A stretch of 64,000 nt of DNA from Staphylococcus sp. IVB6214 (GCF_025558585.1 NZ_CP094723.1:1054001-1118000), one strand, 5' to 3'. Counted from the stretch's first letter, positions 37,089 to 48,120 are shown. Notes: a model not told the origin generated them from the letters alone. Numbers and translations: made by a program.

Positions 37089-38381
37089 TTATCCCTCATT
37101 TTCTAATTGTTTTAAGACATTTAAGAAGCCAGGAAATGACACATTGACACTGTCAAATCGCTCAATATGATACTTTTCTTGTGACAAGATTGAAGCAATT
37201 GCCAACATCATACCGATACGATGGTCTGTATGACTATCGAGTTTAGCCACTTTTGTGATTGAGGATGGATGAATAATAAGACCATCTTCCGTAGGTTCGA
37301 GTGCTAAACCGAGCTTGTTTAATTCATTTGCCGTTGTGTCAATGCGATTGGTTTCTTTTACCTTTAATTCTTCAGCATTTTTTATAATACTTGAACCTTG
37401 GGCTTGTGTACAGAGTAATGCAATGATAGGTAGTTCATCAATACATCTAGGAATCAAGTTTCCACTGATTTCAGTACTTTTCAAAGTAGGTGTATATTGT
37501 ACACGGATAGATGCGGTCGGTTCAGGCCCTTCAGTAACATTGAAAATAGTAAGGTTCCCACCCATCTTTTTGACAACTTCTAGAATACCATCTCGTGTTG
37601 GATTAATGCCAACATGATGTATTGTAATATCACTGCCAGGAATCATTAAACCAGCAACAATAAAGAAAGCAGCTGATGAGATATCTCCCGGCACATAAAA
37701 ATCAGCTTGTTCAATGTGATCGATACCACGTGAAGGGAGGGACACTTGTAAAGAGTCAGTTTCAATCGGAATACCGTAGTGCGCAAACATTGTTTCTGTA
37801 TGATTACGTGAGAGATCGATTTCATCTATGACAGTTTCTTCATCAGCAAACAATCCAGCGAATAAGATTGCACTTTTGACTTGTGCACTTGCGACAGGCA
37901 TTTGATAGTGAATGCCTTTAACAGAACTTGGTTGAATAATTAATGGTGTATAGTCTCCATCAACACCTGAAATATCAATATTCATTTGTTGCAACGGTGT
38001 CAAAATACGCCCCATTGGTCGTTTGCCAATTGAAAAATCGCCTGATAACACGCTTTGTATGCCAACACCACCTAACAATCCAGCGAGCAAACGTGTTGTC
38101 GTTCCCGAGTTGCCCGTGTAAAGCACTTGGTGTGGTGTTTTAAAGTGCTTATAGCCAGGCGAATCAATGACAATGCGATCATCTTGAATAGCGATAGACA
38201 CACCAAGTAATCGAAAAATTTCTGCTGTGCGCAAACAATCTTCCCCAAGCAGCGGTTGATAAATGGTAGATTGCCCTTTCGCTAACGAAGATAGGATGAT
38301 GGCACGGTGCGTCATCGATTTATCGCCTGGAACGATGACTTCCCCTTTCAACGGACCTTGTATGTCAATCAATGTTGTCAT
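37089..38381 (-). CDS. aroA: EPSP synthase (3-phosphoshikimate 1-carboxyvinyltransferase)
   Basis: A 430-residue enzyme of the shikimate pathway that joins shikimate-3-phosphate and PEP. Active-site segments are [10 protein letters not shown] near residue 20 (Lys), [14 protein letters not shown] near 90, [12 protein letters not shown] near 165, and [10 protein letters not shown] near 310 (Asp). The sequence belongs to the class II group found in Gram-positive bacteria, which is often less sensitive to glyphosate. It overlaps aroB by 17 bases. The pathway supplies chorismate for aromatic amino acids, folate and menaquinone. Confidence 0.96.
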   Translation of the reverse strand: MTTLIDIQGPLKGEVIVPGDKSMTHRAIILSSLAKGQSTIYQPLLGEDCLRTAEIFRLLGVSIAIQDDRIVIDSPGYKHFKTPHQVLYTGNSGTTTRLLAGLLGGVGIQSVLSGDFSIGKRPMGRILTPLQQMNIDISGVDGDYTPLIIQPSSVKGIHYQMPVASAQVKSAILFAGLFADEETVIDEIDLSRNHTETMFAHYGIPIETDSLQVSLPSRGIDHIEQADFYVPGDISSAAFFIVAGLMIPGSDITIHHVGINPTRDGILEVVKKMGGNLTIFNVTEGPEPTASIRVQYTPTLKSTEISGNLIPRCIDELPIIALLCTQAQGSSIIKNAEELKVKETNRIDTTANELNKLGLALEPTEDGLIIHPSSITKVAKLDSHTDHRIGMMLAIASILSQEKYHIERFDSVNVSFPGFLNVLKQLENEG

Positions 38382-39456
38382 TTTCGGATGACTCCTTTCT
38401 TAGCAACTTCAAGCGATTAAAAGCTTGCTGCAGTATCTCTATTTCAACGGTTTCAACAGTCGGTTCGCCAATATTTTTGAGCAATACCATACGTATACCC
38501 GATTGATTGTTTTTCTTATCTTGTTTCATCAGTTGTAATAATGGTTCAAAAGTAAGTGTATCAATCAAATGAAGCGGATAACCAAGTGCTTGAAAATAAT
38601 CATAATAGTGTTGAACTTGATGCGACGACCCAAGCATTTGATTTGAAACGATCATTTGATAGAGAATCCCGATCATCACTGCATGTCCATGTGGGATTTT
38701 TGTCGCATATTCAACCGCATGTCCAAATGTGTGTCCAAGATTTAACCATTGTCGTTGTCCACGTTCCTTTTCGTCATTCACAACAATGTTGAGTTTTGTT
38801 TGAATACCTTCCATCAAATATTGTTCCATATTGATTAATTTTAACAATGAAGCACGATTATTGTATGATGATTCCAGCGCTTTTATTGATGAAGCACCAT
38901 TAAGTAGTCCGTGTTTGTATACTTCACCATAACCACTCAATACTTCATCTGGTGGCAGTGTGGTCAAAAAGTCTAAATCATAGAGCACAGCTGCAGGTCT
39001 ATGGAATGCACCGACTAAGTTTTTGCCTTGAGTTGCATTAATTCCTACTTTTCCGCCGATACTTGAATCATGCGCTAAAATCGTCGTCGGTACTTGAATG
39101 AAGTCGACACCTCGCAGCAATGTCGCAGCTAAGAAACCAACAAAATCACCAACTGCACCACCACCAATAGCGATAAGACATGTATTTCTACTTGGTTGAA
39201 AACTTAATAATTGTTCTAAGTAGGATTGGAAATGTTCAAATGTTTTAACTTGCTCTCCCGCCGGTAATATAAACGTCCTATCGACACGAGACTCAGTCAC
39301 TGCTTGAATTTTTGAAGACCAATGTGCTGAAACATGTTCGTCTACAAATACAAAGACATGTTGATAGTCATCTGTATATTGCATTAGTCTCTGAATTGCT
39401 TGATGTGAAACGACGACGGGATAATTTTGAGATACATATGTCGTTGTGAATTCCAT
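38365..39456 (-). CDS. aroB: 3-Dehydroquinate synthase AroB
   Basis: A 363-residue NAD-dependent enzyme, second step of the shikimate pathway. It has the NAD-binding [15 protein letters not shown] near residue 102, the loop GKVGIN, and the zinc ligands Glu in [12 protein letters not shown], His in [13 protein letters not shown] and His in [10 protein letters not shown]. The stop lies inside aroA, and aroC ends 14 bases upstream, so aroC-aroB-aroA is one operon. The ribosome site GGAGG lies about six bases before the ATG. Confidence 0.96.
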   Translation of the reverse strand: MEFTTTYVSQNYPVVVSHQAIQRLMQYTDDYQHVFVFVDEHVSAHWSSKIQAVTESRVDRTFILPAGEQVKTFEHFQSYLEQLLSFQPSRNTCLIAIGGGAVGDFVGFLAATLLRGVDFIQVPTTILAHDSSIGGKVGINATQGKNLVGAFHRPAAVLYDLDFLTTLPPDEVLSGYGEVYKHGLLNGASSIKALESSYNNRASLLKLINMEQYLMEGIQTKLNIVVNDEKERGQRQWLNLGHTFGHAVEYATKIPHGHAVMIGILYQMIVSNQMLGSSHQVQHYYDYFQALGYPLHLIDTLTFEPLLQLMKQDKKNNQSGIRMVLLKNIGEPTVETVEIEILQQAFNRLKLLRKESSENDNID

Positions 39457-39470
39457 GAACGTACCTCCTA

Positions 39471-40637
39471 TTAAAAATTAATATTCATTTCACGACGTTG
39501 ATTGACTTGTTTTTTGAGAATCGACAAATCATTCGACTCAAATTCTTCTAATAGAGCACGTGCGACTTCAAAAGTTACAGCGTGTTCACAGACAATACTT
39601 GCAGCGGGAACTGCACAGCTATCCGAGCGTTCAATTGTCGCTTTGAATGGTTCTTTTGAATTGATATCGACAGAAGCTAATGGTCGATATAATGTTGGGA
39701 TTGGCTTCATTACACCATTGACAACTAATGGCATTCCATTCGACATCCCACCTTCTAAACCACCGAGATGATTAGAAGCACGGTAGTAACCAGATGTTTC
39801 GTCATAAAGGATTGGATCTTGAATTTCGCTTCCTAACTTATCACCTGCCGTAAAACCTTCGCCAAACGATACACCTTTAAATGCATTAATACCGACGACA
39901 CTTTGTGCGATGCGGCCATCTAACTTGCGGTCGTAATGTACATAACTGCCGATTCCGACAGGCATATGATCTACAATGACTTGAACAACACCACCAATAG
40001 AATCGCCTTCTTGCTTTGCTTGATCAATCTTGTCTCTCATTTGTTGAGCAATTGTTTCGTCAACAACACGTACATCATTGCTATCTACGCGTTCTTTAAT
40101 TGTTGCGATATCGTATTCTGAAGCATCATGAACGCCGCCAATAGCAACCACACGACTGTATACATCAATATCTAGTTGTTGTAACAATTGTTTGCATAAG
40201 GCACCAACGGCAACACGTGCAGCGGTTTCACGTGCAGATGAACGTTCGAGTACATTGCGTAAGTCTCGATGTTGATATTTTAGTCCCCCAACTAAGTCAG
40301 CATGCCCGGGTCTAGGTTTAGTAATGACACGCTTCATATCAGCTTCTTCTTGTTCGCTAATCGGTGCTGCACTCATGATATTCCGCCAGTGTGTAAAATC
40401 ATCATTTTTTATCACAATTGTAATTGGACTGCCGAGTGTGTAGCCGTGACGGACACCTGAAACAATCTCGACACTATCTTTTTCAATTTGCATACGTCGC
40501 CCACGACCATACCCACCTTGTCGCTTATACATCTCTTTATTCAAAGATTCAATATCCACTTTCATATTTGCAGGTAACCCTTCAACAATGACTGTGAGTT
40601 GTGGGCCATGTGATTCTCCAGCTGTTAAAAACCTCAT
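39471..40637 (-). CDS. aroC: Chorismate synthase AroC
   Basis: A 388-residue enzyme that uses reduced FMN to turn EPSP into chorismate, the last step of the common aromatic pathway. Signature segments are GESHGPQ near the N-terminus, RPGHADLVG near 115, [11 protein letters not shown] near 130 and [14 protein letters not shown] near 300. The start is the ATG at 40637 (MRFLTAGES) with AGGAG ten bases upstream; a nine-codon upstream extension is rejected. It opens the aroC-aroB-aroA operon and follows ndk at 223 bases. Confidence 0.97.
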   Translation of the reverse strand: MRFLTAGESHGPQLTVIVEGLPANMKVDIESLNKEMYKRQGGYGRGRRMQIEKDSVEIVSGVRHGYTLGSPITIVIKNDDFTHWRNIMSAAPISEQEEADMKRVITKPRPGHADLVGGLKYQHRDLRNVLERSSARETAARVAVGALCKQLLQQLDIDVYSRVVAIGGVHDASEYDIATIKERVDSNDVRVVDETIAQQMRDKIDQAKQEGDSIGGVVQVIVDHMPVGIGSYVHYDRKLDGRIAQSVVGINAFKGVSFGEGFTAGDKLGSEIQDPILYDETSGYYRASNHLGGLEGGMSNGMPLVVNGVMKPIPTLYRPLASVDINSKEPFKATIERSDSCAVPAASIVCEHAVTFEVARALLEEFESNDLSILKKQVNQRREMNINF

Positions 40638-40723
40638 CTGTATAACACTCCTTCTCAAGCGCAAAATATGTATCTACCCTAAGACAAGTATTTACAATCG
40701 CTCACTTAATAGATATGTTTCTC

Positions 40724-40752
40724 ATCATAGCATAAATCATATATTTAATTAA
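40724..40752 (-). promoter_or_regulatory. Probable promoter of the aroC operon
   Basis: On the minus strand TTAATT (40747-40752) and TATGAT (40724-40729) are 17 bases apart, with TGC before the -10 (extended -10). The leader to aroC would be about 80 bases. Confidence 0.45.
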
Positions 40753-40860
40753 CAGAAAACTTCAAAATATTTTACCGCTTTTACTGATTAAAAACCAACG
40801 CTATACAAACATTGAAATAAAAAAAGAAAGGCCCAATAGACCCTTCCATAAATGATACGC

Positions 40861-41310
40861 TTATTCGTATACCCATACCTCTTCTGGTAAAGTGTATGAA
40901 CTAATTTCTGATTCATCAAACCAAAGTGCAATTTCTCGTTCTGCGGATTCAACTGAGTCAGAGCCGTGAACGACATTGCGACCTACTGTTAAACCTAAAT
41001 CACCACGAATTGTGCCTAGTGATGCTTCTGATGGGTTCGTTGCACCGATGATATGACGAGAGACGTTGACTGCATCTTCTCCTTCTAATACCATCGCAAA
41101 AACAGGCGCTGATGTAATAAAGCTAATCAAACTATTGTAGAATGGTCTTTCTTTATGTTCAGCATAATGTGTCTCTGCTAAAGATTGCGGTACAGTCATT
41201 AACTTCGCACCGACTAGTTTTAACCCCTTACGTTCGATGCGTTGTACGATTTCTCCAATCAGTTTACGTTGAACCGCATCTGGCTTAATCATTACAAATG
41301 TTCTTTCCAT
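40861..41310 (-). CDS. ndk: Nucleoside diphosphate kinase
   Basis: A 149-residue Ndk that moves the gamma phosphate between NTPs and NDPs. It begins [13 protein letters not shown] and has the active-site His in [20 protein letters not shown] near residue 115. The ATG follows AAGGGGG by seven bases. It lies 70 bases after hepT, inside the block hepS-menG-hepT-ndk-aroC shared with B. subtilis. A palindrome close to a catabolite-response element lies about 50 bases upstream of the start. Confidence 0.97.
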   Translation of the reverse strand: MERTFVMIKPDAVQRKLIGEIVQRIERKGLKLVGAKLMTVPQSLAETHYAEHKERPFYNSLISFITSAPVFAMVLEGEDAVNVSRHIIGATNPSEASLGTIRGDLGLTVGRNVVHGSDSVESAEREIALWFDESEISSYTLPEEVWVYE

Positions 41311-41357
41311 GAAAAATCCCCCTTATTAATAAACATACATCAATATACTATCACGTA

Positions 41358-41373
41358 TGTAAAGCGCTTTCAA
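41358..41373 (-). promoter_or_regulatory. cre-like palindrome upstream of ndk
   Basis: On the minus strand TTGAAAGCGCTTTACA resembles the CcpA site TGAAAGCGCTTTCA, with the palindromic core AAAGCGCTTT intact and a mismatch near one end. It lies between hepT and ndk, overlapping a possible -35 (TTTACA). Catabolite control of ndk is only a suggestion. Confidence 0.35.
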
Positions 41374-41380
41374 TTACAAA

Positions 41381-42337
41381 TTAACGCATGCGATGTTGTA
41401 GTTTATGAATGATTTTTTGGAAAAGTGGTTTCAATGCATCATTTGATAATAAATCTAGTTGCTGTGTTGCTTTGCTAAGATATTGCGCACTTATCTCTTT
41501 TGACTGTGCAATGACATCAGAACGTCTGATTTGTGCTACACAATCTTCAAACAGTTCGGCATCTGCATCCGGATGAAGCGATGCAACTTTTTGTTTGAAT
41601 ACCTGATCTCGACGCATTTCTAGTAATACAGGTAACGTTAAATGACCGTTACGCAAGTCGCTGCCAACCGGTTTTCCTAGCTTTTCTGTTGTACTCGTAA
41701 AGTCCAATATATCATCAATTATTTGGAAACTCATGCCGATATAATGACCGATTTGACGCATTGTACGAACTGTCTGTGCATCGGCACCAGAAGTCATCGC
41801 ACCGACTTCAGTTGATAATTGGATGAGCAGAGCCGTTTTACGATTGATTCTACGCAAATAATTCGTCATAGATTGATCAGATCGGAATTGATCTTGAAAT
41901 TGAAAAAGTTCTCCACGACAAACTTCTGTGATTGCCGCTGATAAAGTACGATGGATGCGAGGATCCTCGATATAGGATAGATATTCTAATGCACGTGCGA
42001 GCAAGAAATTCCCTGTCAAAATGGCAGTTGGTTTATCCCATTGTTTTTCAATCGTTTTTTTTCCACGACGTTTGTCACTATAATCAATCACATCATCATG
42101 TACAAGCGTTGCCATATGAATGAGTTCAAGAGCGGTTGCTACACGATACGCAGATTCATTCGCTTGATCAGAACCAGCATAGCTACTCAAAATGACAAAC
42201 AAAGGCCTTACACGCTTGCCCCCTGATTTTAATAAATGATTCGCAGCAGATTCCAATATTGGATCATCGCTTTTAATTAACGACTGAAGCCTTTTTTCAA
42301 TTGTCTTTATTTCTTGATTTAAATTAATTTTCGACAT
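41381..42337 (-). CDS. hepT: Heptaprenyl diphosphate synthase large subunit (HepT)
   Basis: A 318-residue long-chain polyprenyl synthase. The two aspartate-rich motifs are DDVIDYSDKRRGK near residue 85 (first) and IIDDILDFT near 210 (second), with KSGGKRVRPL near the N-terminus. With the small subunit HepS it makes the prenyl tail of menaquinone. The start is the ATG at 42337, after AGGTGAG; the GTG at 42346 belongs to the ribosome site. It follows menG by 12 bases in the hepS-menG-hepT operon. Confidence 0.95.
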   Translation of the reverse strand: MSKINLNQEIKTIEKRLQSLIKSDDPILESAANHLLKSGGKRVRPLFVILSSYAGSDQANESAYRVATALELIHMATLVHDDVIDYSDKRRGKKTIEKQWDKPTAILTGNFLLARALEYLSYIEDPRIHRTLSAAITEVCRGELFQFQDQFRSDQSMTNYLRRINRKTALLIQLSTEVGAMTSGADAQTVRTMRQIGHYIGMSFQIIDDILDFTSTTEKLGKPVGSDLRNGHLTLPVLLEMRRDQVFKQKVASLHPDADAELFEDCVAQIRRSDVIAQSKEISAQYLSKATQQLDLLSNDALKPLFQKIIHKLQHRMR

Positions 42338-42349
42338 GCTACTCACCTT

Positions 42350-43066
42350 TTAATCATTCGTGTTCGGTTTATAAGCGAGGTGCATCGCTGCAACACCACC
42401 CGTAAAGCTTTTAACTTTAACGTTTTGGAAATGGACACTTTCAAACAATTTCTTTAATGTTTCTCGATCTGGGAAGTCAAAAGCTGATTGTTGTAACCAT
42501 TCATATTCTGACTTAGACTTAGCGAATAATTTACCAAACAATGGCATAATAAATTTAAAGTAAAGCTGATAAGCTTGTTTGAAAACTGGTATTGTCGGTT
42601 GGCTTGTTTCTAAACATACAGCCATGCCACCTGGTTTAAGTACACGATACATCTCTGCTAATGCGACCTTATAATCCGGAATATTTCGTAATCCAAATCC
42701 AATTGTCACATAATCAAAAGTATTATCTTCAAAAGGTAGCGCCATTGCGTCACCTTGAACGAGACGAATGTTGTCCATTGCGCTTGTTTTTTCTTCGCCA
42801 ACTTTTAACATATTTTCACTAAAATCAAGACCTGTCACTTCGCCGTCTGGACCCACTGCATGACTTAACGCAATTGTCCAATCTGCTGTACCACAACAAA
42901 CGTCTAGAGCGATTGAACCAGGTTGTACATTCATTTCTTTCATCACTTTTTTGCGCCAACTTTTATGTTGTTCAAAACTGATAATATTGTTTAATCGATC
43001 GTATTTTCCGGAAATATTTTGGAAGACTTCATGTACTTGTTCTTTATTTGCTTTATTTTTACTCAT
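42350..43066 (-). CDS. menG: Demethylmenaquinone methyltransferase MenG (UbiE family)
   Basis: A 238-residue class I SAM-dependent methyltransferase. The UbiE signature is [17 protein letters not shown] near the N-terminus, the SAM loop is [15 protein letters not shown], and [20 protein letters not shown] and [15 protein letters not shown] follow. It performs the final C-methylation of menaquinone after the tail made by HepS/HepT is attached. The ATG follows GAGGG. Menaquinone is the only respiratory quinone of staphylococci, and its redox state is sensed by SrrAB, also encoded here. Confidence 0.96.
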   Translation of the reverse strand: MSKNKANKEQVHEVFQNISGKYDRLNNIISFEQHKSWRKKVMKEMNVQPGSIALDVCCGTADWTIALSHAVGPDGEVTGLDFSENMLKVGEEKTSAMDNIRLVQGDAMALPFEDNTFDYVTIGFGLRNIPDYKVALAEMYRVLKPGGMAVCLETSQPTIPVFKQAYQLYFKFIMPLFGKLFAKSKSEYEWLQQSAFDFPDRETLKKLFESVHFQNVKVKSFTGGVAAMHLAYKPNTND

Positions 43067-43079
43067 AGTTTAACCCTCA

Positions 43080-43646
43080 TTAGTTTGTATATTTTTCTTG
43101 TAACTGGCGAAATAACATATCCGATGTCTCACTATCAAATATTGTGAGATAGCTGAGATCTGTTACTTGTAATTTTTCGATCAGTGTCGCAGTAACTGCA
43201 CCTGTCATTTTATCAGGTTGATACACATCTAACACTTGTTGCAACAACAATGTTTCTATCTGATAGATGATTTCGACAACTTGTGATTGTGGGAGATGAT
43301 CAGATTGATGTTGTAATGATGACTTTAGTTCATTGATTTTAATGATTGCCTGACTCATTTTTAATTGAAATTCTGCATTGTTAAGTTCTGACAGCAACGT
43401 GTAGTAATGTGCACTTAATAAATCCCCAATGAGAATGCCATCACGCTCTATCCCTTGATAGCTGACTTCATCGAGGTGTTTCAGTGAAGTGTCAATTGAG
43501 AGACATGCAAGTTTTGCTTGGGTTGGCACATGTATCGAGTCAAGCACATGACTCAACGCATGATTGATATGTATAACTTGCGGTTTTTCTATTCTGTCTA
43601 GACGTTGATTAATTTGCTGTTCGAGTAACTGATACGTATTTGACAT
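43080..43646 (-). CDS. hepS: Heptaprenyl diphosphate synthase small subunit (HepS)
   Basis: A 188-residue, mostly helical protein without aspartate-rich motifs, as expected for the non-catalytic subunit that sets chain length. Recognisable parts are VPTQAKLACLSIDTSLKHLDE and GILIGDLLSAHYYTLLSEL. Sequence conservation in this family is low, so the call leans on position at the head of hepS-menG-hepT. The start is the ATG at 43646 after AGAGGTGA; the GTG at 43655 lies in the ribosome site. Confidence 0.88.
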   Translation of the reverse strand: MSNTYQLLEQQINQRLDRIEKPQVIHINHALSHVLDSIHVPTQAKLACLSIDTSLKHLDEVSYQGIERDGILIGDLLSAHYYTLLSELNNAEFQLKMSQAIIKINELKSSLQHQSDHLPQSQVVEIIYQIETLLLQQVLDVYQPDKMTGAVTATLIEKLQVTDLSYLTIFDSETSDMLFRQLQEKYTN

Positions 43647-43745
43647 GTGCGTCACCTCTCAATTTAGTCACTATCTATATTAACACTAACCCCTAAAAAT
43701 TAAAATGCGAATTATCGGAATGACCTATTAAATATAACGGCAAAC

Positions 43746-43777
43746 AAAAAAACCCACATCGTGATGAGGGCTTTTTT
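43746..43777 (-). terminator. Terminator after hup
   Basis: On the minus strand AAAAAAGCCC-T-CAT pairs with ATG-T-GGGTTTTTT around CACG, leaving a T-rich tail. It lies 14 bases past the hup stop. Confidence 0.85.
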
Positions 43778-43790
43778 GTAGATAAAAGAA

Positions 43791-44063
43791 TTATTTAACT
43801 GCGTCTTTTAAAGCTTTACCTGCTTTGAAAGCTGGTACTTTGCTTGCAGGGATGTCGATTTCTTTACCTGTTTGTGGGTTGCGTCCTTTACGAGCAGCAC
43901 GTTCACGTACTTCGAAGTTTCCGAAACCGATTAATTGTACTTTGTCACCTTTAGCTAGTGAGTTTTGAATTGATTCGAAAACGGCATCAACTGCTAAGCT
44001 CGCATCTTTTTTAGTTAAGTCTGCTTGTTCAGCAACCGCGTTGATTAAGTCTGTTTTGTTCAT
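43791..44063 (-). CDS. hup: DNA-binding protein HU
   Basis: A 90-residue HU, the main nucleoid protein of staphylococci. It has [34 protein letters not shown] with the DNA-contacting arm, and [11 protein letters not shown] at the end. I follow the usual ATG start at 44063, 11 bases after AGGAGG. A TTG two codons earlier (44069) is only five bases from the ribosome site and could also be used, adding Met-Glu. The gene stands alone with its own terminator, between gpsA and hepS. Confidence 0.97.
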   Translation of the reverse strand: MNKTDLINAVAEQADLTKKDASLAVDAVFESIQNSLAKGDKVQLIGFGNFEVRERAARKGRNPQTGKEIDIPASKVPAFKAGKALKDAVK

Positions 44064-44239
44064 TTCCAAGTTCGCCTCCTTAAAGGTTATGTAATGATAA
44101 CTCATTTATCATTATGGTATGACTTTAACACAATATTAGGTATATCTGCAATCATTTATATACGAAAAACGGCGGTTTCATCGCATTTTTAGTGATTTTT
44201 TAGCTTTGGAATATCCCAAATTTAATAAAATGGATTAAA

Positions 44240-45238
44240 TTACTCTGATTTTTTTGTTCTACCCATTAAATCTTTGAGTGCTTCTTCGACAGGTTGTGAC
44301 TCGAATAACACGTGATAAAGTGCATTCGTTATTGGCATATCGACATCCATTTGTTTTGCTAAGTGATATACAGATTCTGTTGTATAAACACCTTCAGTAA
44401 CCATGTTCATTTCATCGAGTATTTCTTGCAATGTTTTTCCACTTCCAAGTGCAAAGCCTAATGAGTAGTTTCGTGAATGTGTTGATGTACATGTCACAAT
44501 TAGATCACCAATGCCACCTAACCCTTGGAATGTCAGTGGGTCTGCACCTAATTTGACACCAAGTCGTGTAATTTCAGCTAAACCACGTGTAATGAGTGCA
44601 GCTTTAGCATTATCACCGTAACCTAAGCCAGCAAGGACACCACTTGCTATCGCAATAATATTCTTCAATGCCCCACCGATTTCAACACCGATGAGATCTT
44701 TGTTTGTGTAGACACGTAAATAATCTGTCATAAACAAGTCTTGAATTGTTTGACATAATTCTGGACAGCTTGATGCAGCTGCTACCGTAGTAGGTTGCTG
44801 AATGACAACTTCTTCGGCGTGACTCGGACCAGACAAGACACCGACACCACCGTTATGCTCAGGAGAGATCACATCTTCAATCATTTCTGAAACACGTTTG
44901 AACGTTTGATTCTCAATCCCTTTTGCTACATGAATAAACTGTTTTTTTGATGTTAATAATGCATCTACTTGAGATAGCACGGAACGAATGGCTTTTGTTG
45001 GAATAGCGACAAGATAGATATCCGCATGGTTGACAGCTTCTTGAATATCATTCGTCGCACGCACTGATTCATTCATTGTTGCATCTTTCAAATAGGCAGA
45101 GTTTGAATGTTTCGTATTAATTTCTTCGACAGTTTTGACAGTTTTCCCCCACATCAATGTGTCGTGCCCGTTATCTGCTAGAACATTCGCTAAAGCCGTA
45201 CCAAAACTTCCAGTGCCGAATACTGTAATTGCAGTCAT
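44240..45238 (-). CDS. gpsA: NAD(P)-dependent glycerol-3-phosphate dehydrogenase
   Basis: A 332-residue enzyme that reduces dihydroxyacetone phosphate to sn-glycerol 3-phosphate for phospholipids. It has the dinucleotide loop [15 protein letters not shown] at the N-terminus, SGPSHAEEV near 140, and [15 protein letters not shown] with the catalytic Lys near 190. It follows der by 21 bases and ends before hup. The ribosome site GGAGGG lies nine bases before the ATG. The der-gpsA pair is conserved in Firmicutes. Confidence 0.97.
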   Translation of the reverse strand: MTAITVFGTGSFGTALANVLADNGHDTLMWGKTVKTVEEINTKHSNSAYLKDATMNESVRATNDIQEAVNHADIYLVAIPTKAIRSVLSQVDALLTSKKQFIHVAKGIENQTFKRVSEMIEDVISPEHNGGVGVLSGPSHAEEVVIQQPTTVAAASSCPELCQTIQDLFMTDYLRVYTNKDLIGVEIGGALKNIIAIASGVLAGLGYGDNAKAALITRGLAEITRLGVKLGADPLTFQGLGGIGDLIVTCTSTHSRNYSLGFALGSGKTLQEILDEMNMVTEGVYTTESVYHLAKQMDVDMPITNALYHVLFESQPVEEALKDLMGRTKKSE

Positions 45239-45259
45239 ATTGATATGCCCTCCATCATA

Positions 45260-46570
45260 CTAATTTCGCTTACGAGCGATAATGTGTACTGGTGTACCTT
45301 CAAAACCAAAGGCACTTCGTATTTGATTTTCTAAATAACGCTTATAAGAAAAGTGCATGAGCTCTACATCATTAACAAATACAACAAATGTCGGTGGTTC
45401 AATTGCGACTTGTGTTGTATAGAAAATATTTAAGCGACGCCCTTTATCTGTCGGTGTTGGGTTCATAGAAATGGCATCAGTAATGACTTCATTCAATGTA
45501 GAACTTTGAACACGTTTTTTATGATTTTCGCTAGCTTCGTTAATGAGCGGGAATAACGTGCGTAGACGTGTTCCTTCTTTAGCTGAAACGAATGCGATTT
45601 GTGCATAATCTAAAAATTGAAAGTTATTACGAATATCATCCGTAAAGCGTTTCATTGTTTTACTGTCTTTTTCTAATGTATCCCATTTGTTGACAACGAT
45701 GACGATGGCTTTACCTTCTTCATGAGCATAGCCCGCAACACGCTTATCTTGTTCGATGATACCTGTTTCTGCATCTAAGACGATGAGTACAACATTAGAA
45801 CGTTCAATCGCCTTGAGTGCACGTAATACAGAATATTTTTCTGTTGTTTCATACACTTTCCCTTTTTTACGCATCCCTGCTGTATCGATAAGGACATAAT
45901 CTTGTCCATCATAACTATATTCTGTATCAATCGCATCACGCGTTGTTCCTGCAATATTTGAAACGATAACACGTTCTTCACCTAATATTGCATTCACTAG
46001 ACTAGACTTACCAACATTTGGGCGACCAATCAAGGATAGTCTAATAACCGAATCATCATAAGGATCTTCTTCTTCAGGTTTGAAATGTTTTGCGACTGCT
46101 TCTAACAAGTCACCTAGTCCAAGACCATGTGACCCTGAAAGTGGGTATGGTTCACCAAATCCTAATGTATAGAAATCATATATATCATTACGCATTTCAG
46201 GATTATCTACTTTGTTTACTGCAAGGACAACCGGCTTTTTAGACTTGTAGAGCATTTGAGCAACCATCTCGTCACTTTGTGTAACACCCTCACGAACATT
46301 CGTCATAAAGATGATGACATCCGCTTCATCAATCGCAATTTCAGCTTGTGCCCGAATTTGCGTTTGAAACGGTGCATCTCCTATTTCAATACCGCCTGTA
46401 TCAATAATATTAAAATCATGTGTGAGCCAATCTCCACTCGCATAAATTCGATCTCGTGTAATCCCTGGTGTATCTTCTACAATAGAGACACGTTCACCAA
46501 CGATACGGTTAAATATCGTTGATTTCCCAACGTTTGGGCGACCTACAATCGCCACTACTGGTTTCGTCAT
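45260..46570 (-). CDS. der: Ribosome-assembly GTPase Der (EngA)
   Basis: A 436-residue protein with two G domains in tandem and a C-terminal KH-like domain. The first has [18 protein letters not shown] and NKVDN; the second has [12 protein letters not shown] near 182, [11 protein letters not shown] and NKWDT. The C-terminal [21 protein letters not shown] is typical. It assists assembly of the 50S subunit and is essential in many bacteria. The ribosome site is GAGAGGA. Downstream gpsA is co-transcribed; upstream there is a 335-base gap before rpsA. Confidence 0.97.
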   Translation of the reverse strand: MTKPVVAIVGRPNVGKSTIFNRIVGERVSIVEDTPGITRDRIYASGDWLTHDFNIIDTGGIEIGDAPFQTQIRAQAEIAIDEADVIIFMTNVREGVTQSDEMVAQMLYKSKKPVVLAVNKVDNPEMRNDIYDFYTLGFGEPYPLSGSHGLGLGDLLEAVAKHFKPEEEDPYDDSVIRLSLIGRPNVGKSSLVNAILGEERVIVSNIAGTTRDAIDTEYSYDGQDYVLIDTAGMRKKGKVYETTEKYSVLRALKAIERSNVVLIVLDAETGIIEQDKRVAGYAHEEGKAIVIVVNKWDTLEKDSKTMKRFTDDIRNNFQFLDYAQIAFVSAKEGTRLRTLFPLINEASENHKKRVQSSTLNEVITDAISMNPTPTDKGRRLNIFYTTQVAIEPPTFVVFVNDVELMHFSYKRYLENQIRSAFGFEGTPVHIIARKRN

Positions 46571-46905
46571 AAATGTTCTTCCTCTCTATCAATATCTTTA
46601 TTATTCTAGCATATCCATCATAGAAATGTCGTTTTTCAAAAAATTTCATGTCTACATCTTTTTACAATGCTAGTTGTGTTTTGTTTATCGGGAGTAGGAC
46701 AGCTTCTCTATCTCAATACCCTCATCTTTGAATTTTTCATTATTTGTATTATAGCATGCTCTTTTACGATAAGGAAAACGGTATTGTAATCAGTGATTCG
46801 TTTAAAGGCACATACAATAAAGGCAAAGTGCATCTGTCTCTACAAAAGAATAGACTGATAAGCTACTCAGTGTAACTTATCAGTCTACATTTAGACATTA
46901 ATGAA
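46571..46905. other. Intergenic region between der and rpsA with one doubtful short ORF
   Basis: The 335 bases contain the rpsA terminator (46851-46887), a lone GGGAGTAGGACAG motif near 46690 that recalls the hairpin family, and a plus-strand frame 46756-46875 of 39 codons (MLFYDKENGIVISDSFKG at its start). That frame has protein-like composition but no ribosome site and runs into the terminator stem. It may be the remnant of a gene or chance. Nothing else is evident. Confidence 0.35.
46851..46887 (-). terminator. Terminator after rpsA
   Basis: A perfect 12-bp stem TAGACTGATAAG with CTTATCAGTCTA around 13 bases, followed by TTCTTTT on the minus strand. Confidence 0.8.
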
Positions 46906-48087
46906 TTAGAGGTTAAGGTTTTTAAACTTATCAGCGAATACATCCCCTAAAGTTGGGTTGTTGCTGTCATCATCTGTTGAAAGTGTGTATTGTTCCGTGG
47001 TTTCCGCTGATGCTTCGTTCGTCTCTTCAGCTGGTGCTGCTGCTTTGATAGAAAGTGAGATACGTTCTTCAGCAGGATTAATACCTAAAATTTTAACATC
47101 TACTGTTTGACCTGGTTCTAATACTTCATTTGGAGAACCGATATGTTTGTTGCTGATTTCAGAGATGTGAACAAGACCTTGTAAGCCAGGGCCAATCTCA
47201 ACGAAAGCACCAAAACTTGCAAGGCGCATAACTTTACCTTCTACAACATCACCTTCGTTAAATTTTGATTGAATTGTTTCAAATGGACTCGGTAATGTGT
47301 CTTTGATAGATAAAGAGACACGTTCAGAACCTGGTTCAACAGAACGTACTTTGACTTTTACCGTATCACCAACAGCGACAACTTCGTCAGGAGAAGAAAC
47401 GTGTTCGTGAGATAACTCAGATACGTGAACCAAGCCGTCAACGCCGCCAAGATCGATAAAAGCACCAAAGTTAGCAAGACGGGCAACTTTACCTTCTACA
47501 ACGTCGCCCTCTTTAATAGTACTTAAAAGCACTTCTTTTTTCTTAGCATTTTCTTCTGCTTCAACGGCTTTACGGCTAAGGATGACACGATTATTTGAAG
47601 GGTCTAACTCTTCAACTTTAAGTTCAAGTGTTTCCCCTTCATAATCAGAGAAATCTTCAATGTAATCAGTTGAAATGAGTGATGCAGGAATAAAACCACG
47701 TTGACCTACATTTACAACTAATCCACCTTTAACAACTTCTGTAACAGTTGCTTCAATCGTTTCATTGTTATCAAGTTTCTCTTGTAAGAATTCATACGAT
47801 TTTTCTTCTTCTAATTGACGTTTAGATAAGATATAGCTACCGGATTCGTTTTCTTCGTCAATTTCGATTTTTGTTACGTATGCTCCAATTTCATCGCCGA
47901 CTTTAACAACTTCATGTGCATCTTCTACATGATGTGTTGTGAGTTGGCTGATTGGGATAATCCCATTGAATTTTGCGCCGTTTACATGTACAACAACATG
48001 CTTGTCATTGATTTGTTGTACTTCACCTGTAACCTTGTCGCCTTCTTTAATGTCTGTAATCATTGATTCATTGAATTCTTCTGTCAT
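46906..48087 (-). CDS. rpsA: S1-domain protein, 30S ribosomal protein S1 homologue
   Basis: A 393-residue protein with four S1 RNA-binding domains, at about residues 15-85, 105-170, 190-260 and 275-345; the last two carry clear GAFIDLGGVDGLVHVSEL and GAFVEIGPGLQGLVHISEI. The acidic tail is Thr/Glu-rich. Gram-negative S1 has six domains; the shorter form here is usual for low-GC Gram-positives, where its role in translation initiation is less strict. A promoter with TTGACA (48144-48149) lies upstream. The ribosome site AAGGAGG is strong. cmk precedes it as in many bacteria. Confidence 0.94.
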   Translation of the reverse strand: MTEEFNESMITDIKEGDKVTGEVQQINDKHVVVHVNGAKFNGIIPISQLTTHHVEDAHEVVKVGDEIGAYVTKIEIDEENESGSYILSKRQLEEEKSYEFLQEKLDNNETIEATVTEVVKGGLVVNVGQRGFIPASLISTDYIEDFSDYEGETLELKVEELDPSNNRVILSRKAVEAEENAKKKEVLLSTIKEGDVVEGKVARLANFGAFIDLGGVDGLVHVSELSHEHVSSPDEVVAVGDTVKVKVRSVEPGSERVSLSIKDTLPSPFETIQSKFNEGDVVEGKVMRLASFGAFVEIGPGLQGLVHISEISNKHIGSPNEVLEPGQTVDVKILGINPAEERISLSIKAAAPAEETNEASAETTEQYTLSTDDDSNNPTLGDVFADKFKNLNL

Positions 48088-48120
48088 CTTATATGCCTCC
48101 TTGTATTACTACATATTAAT

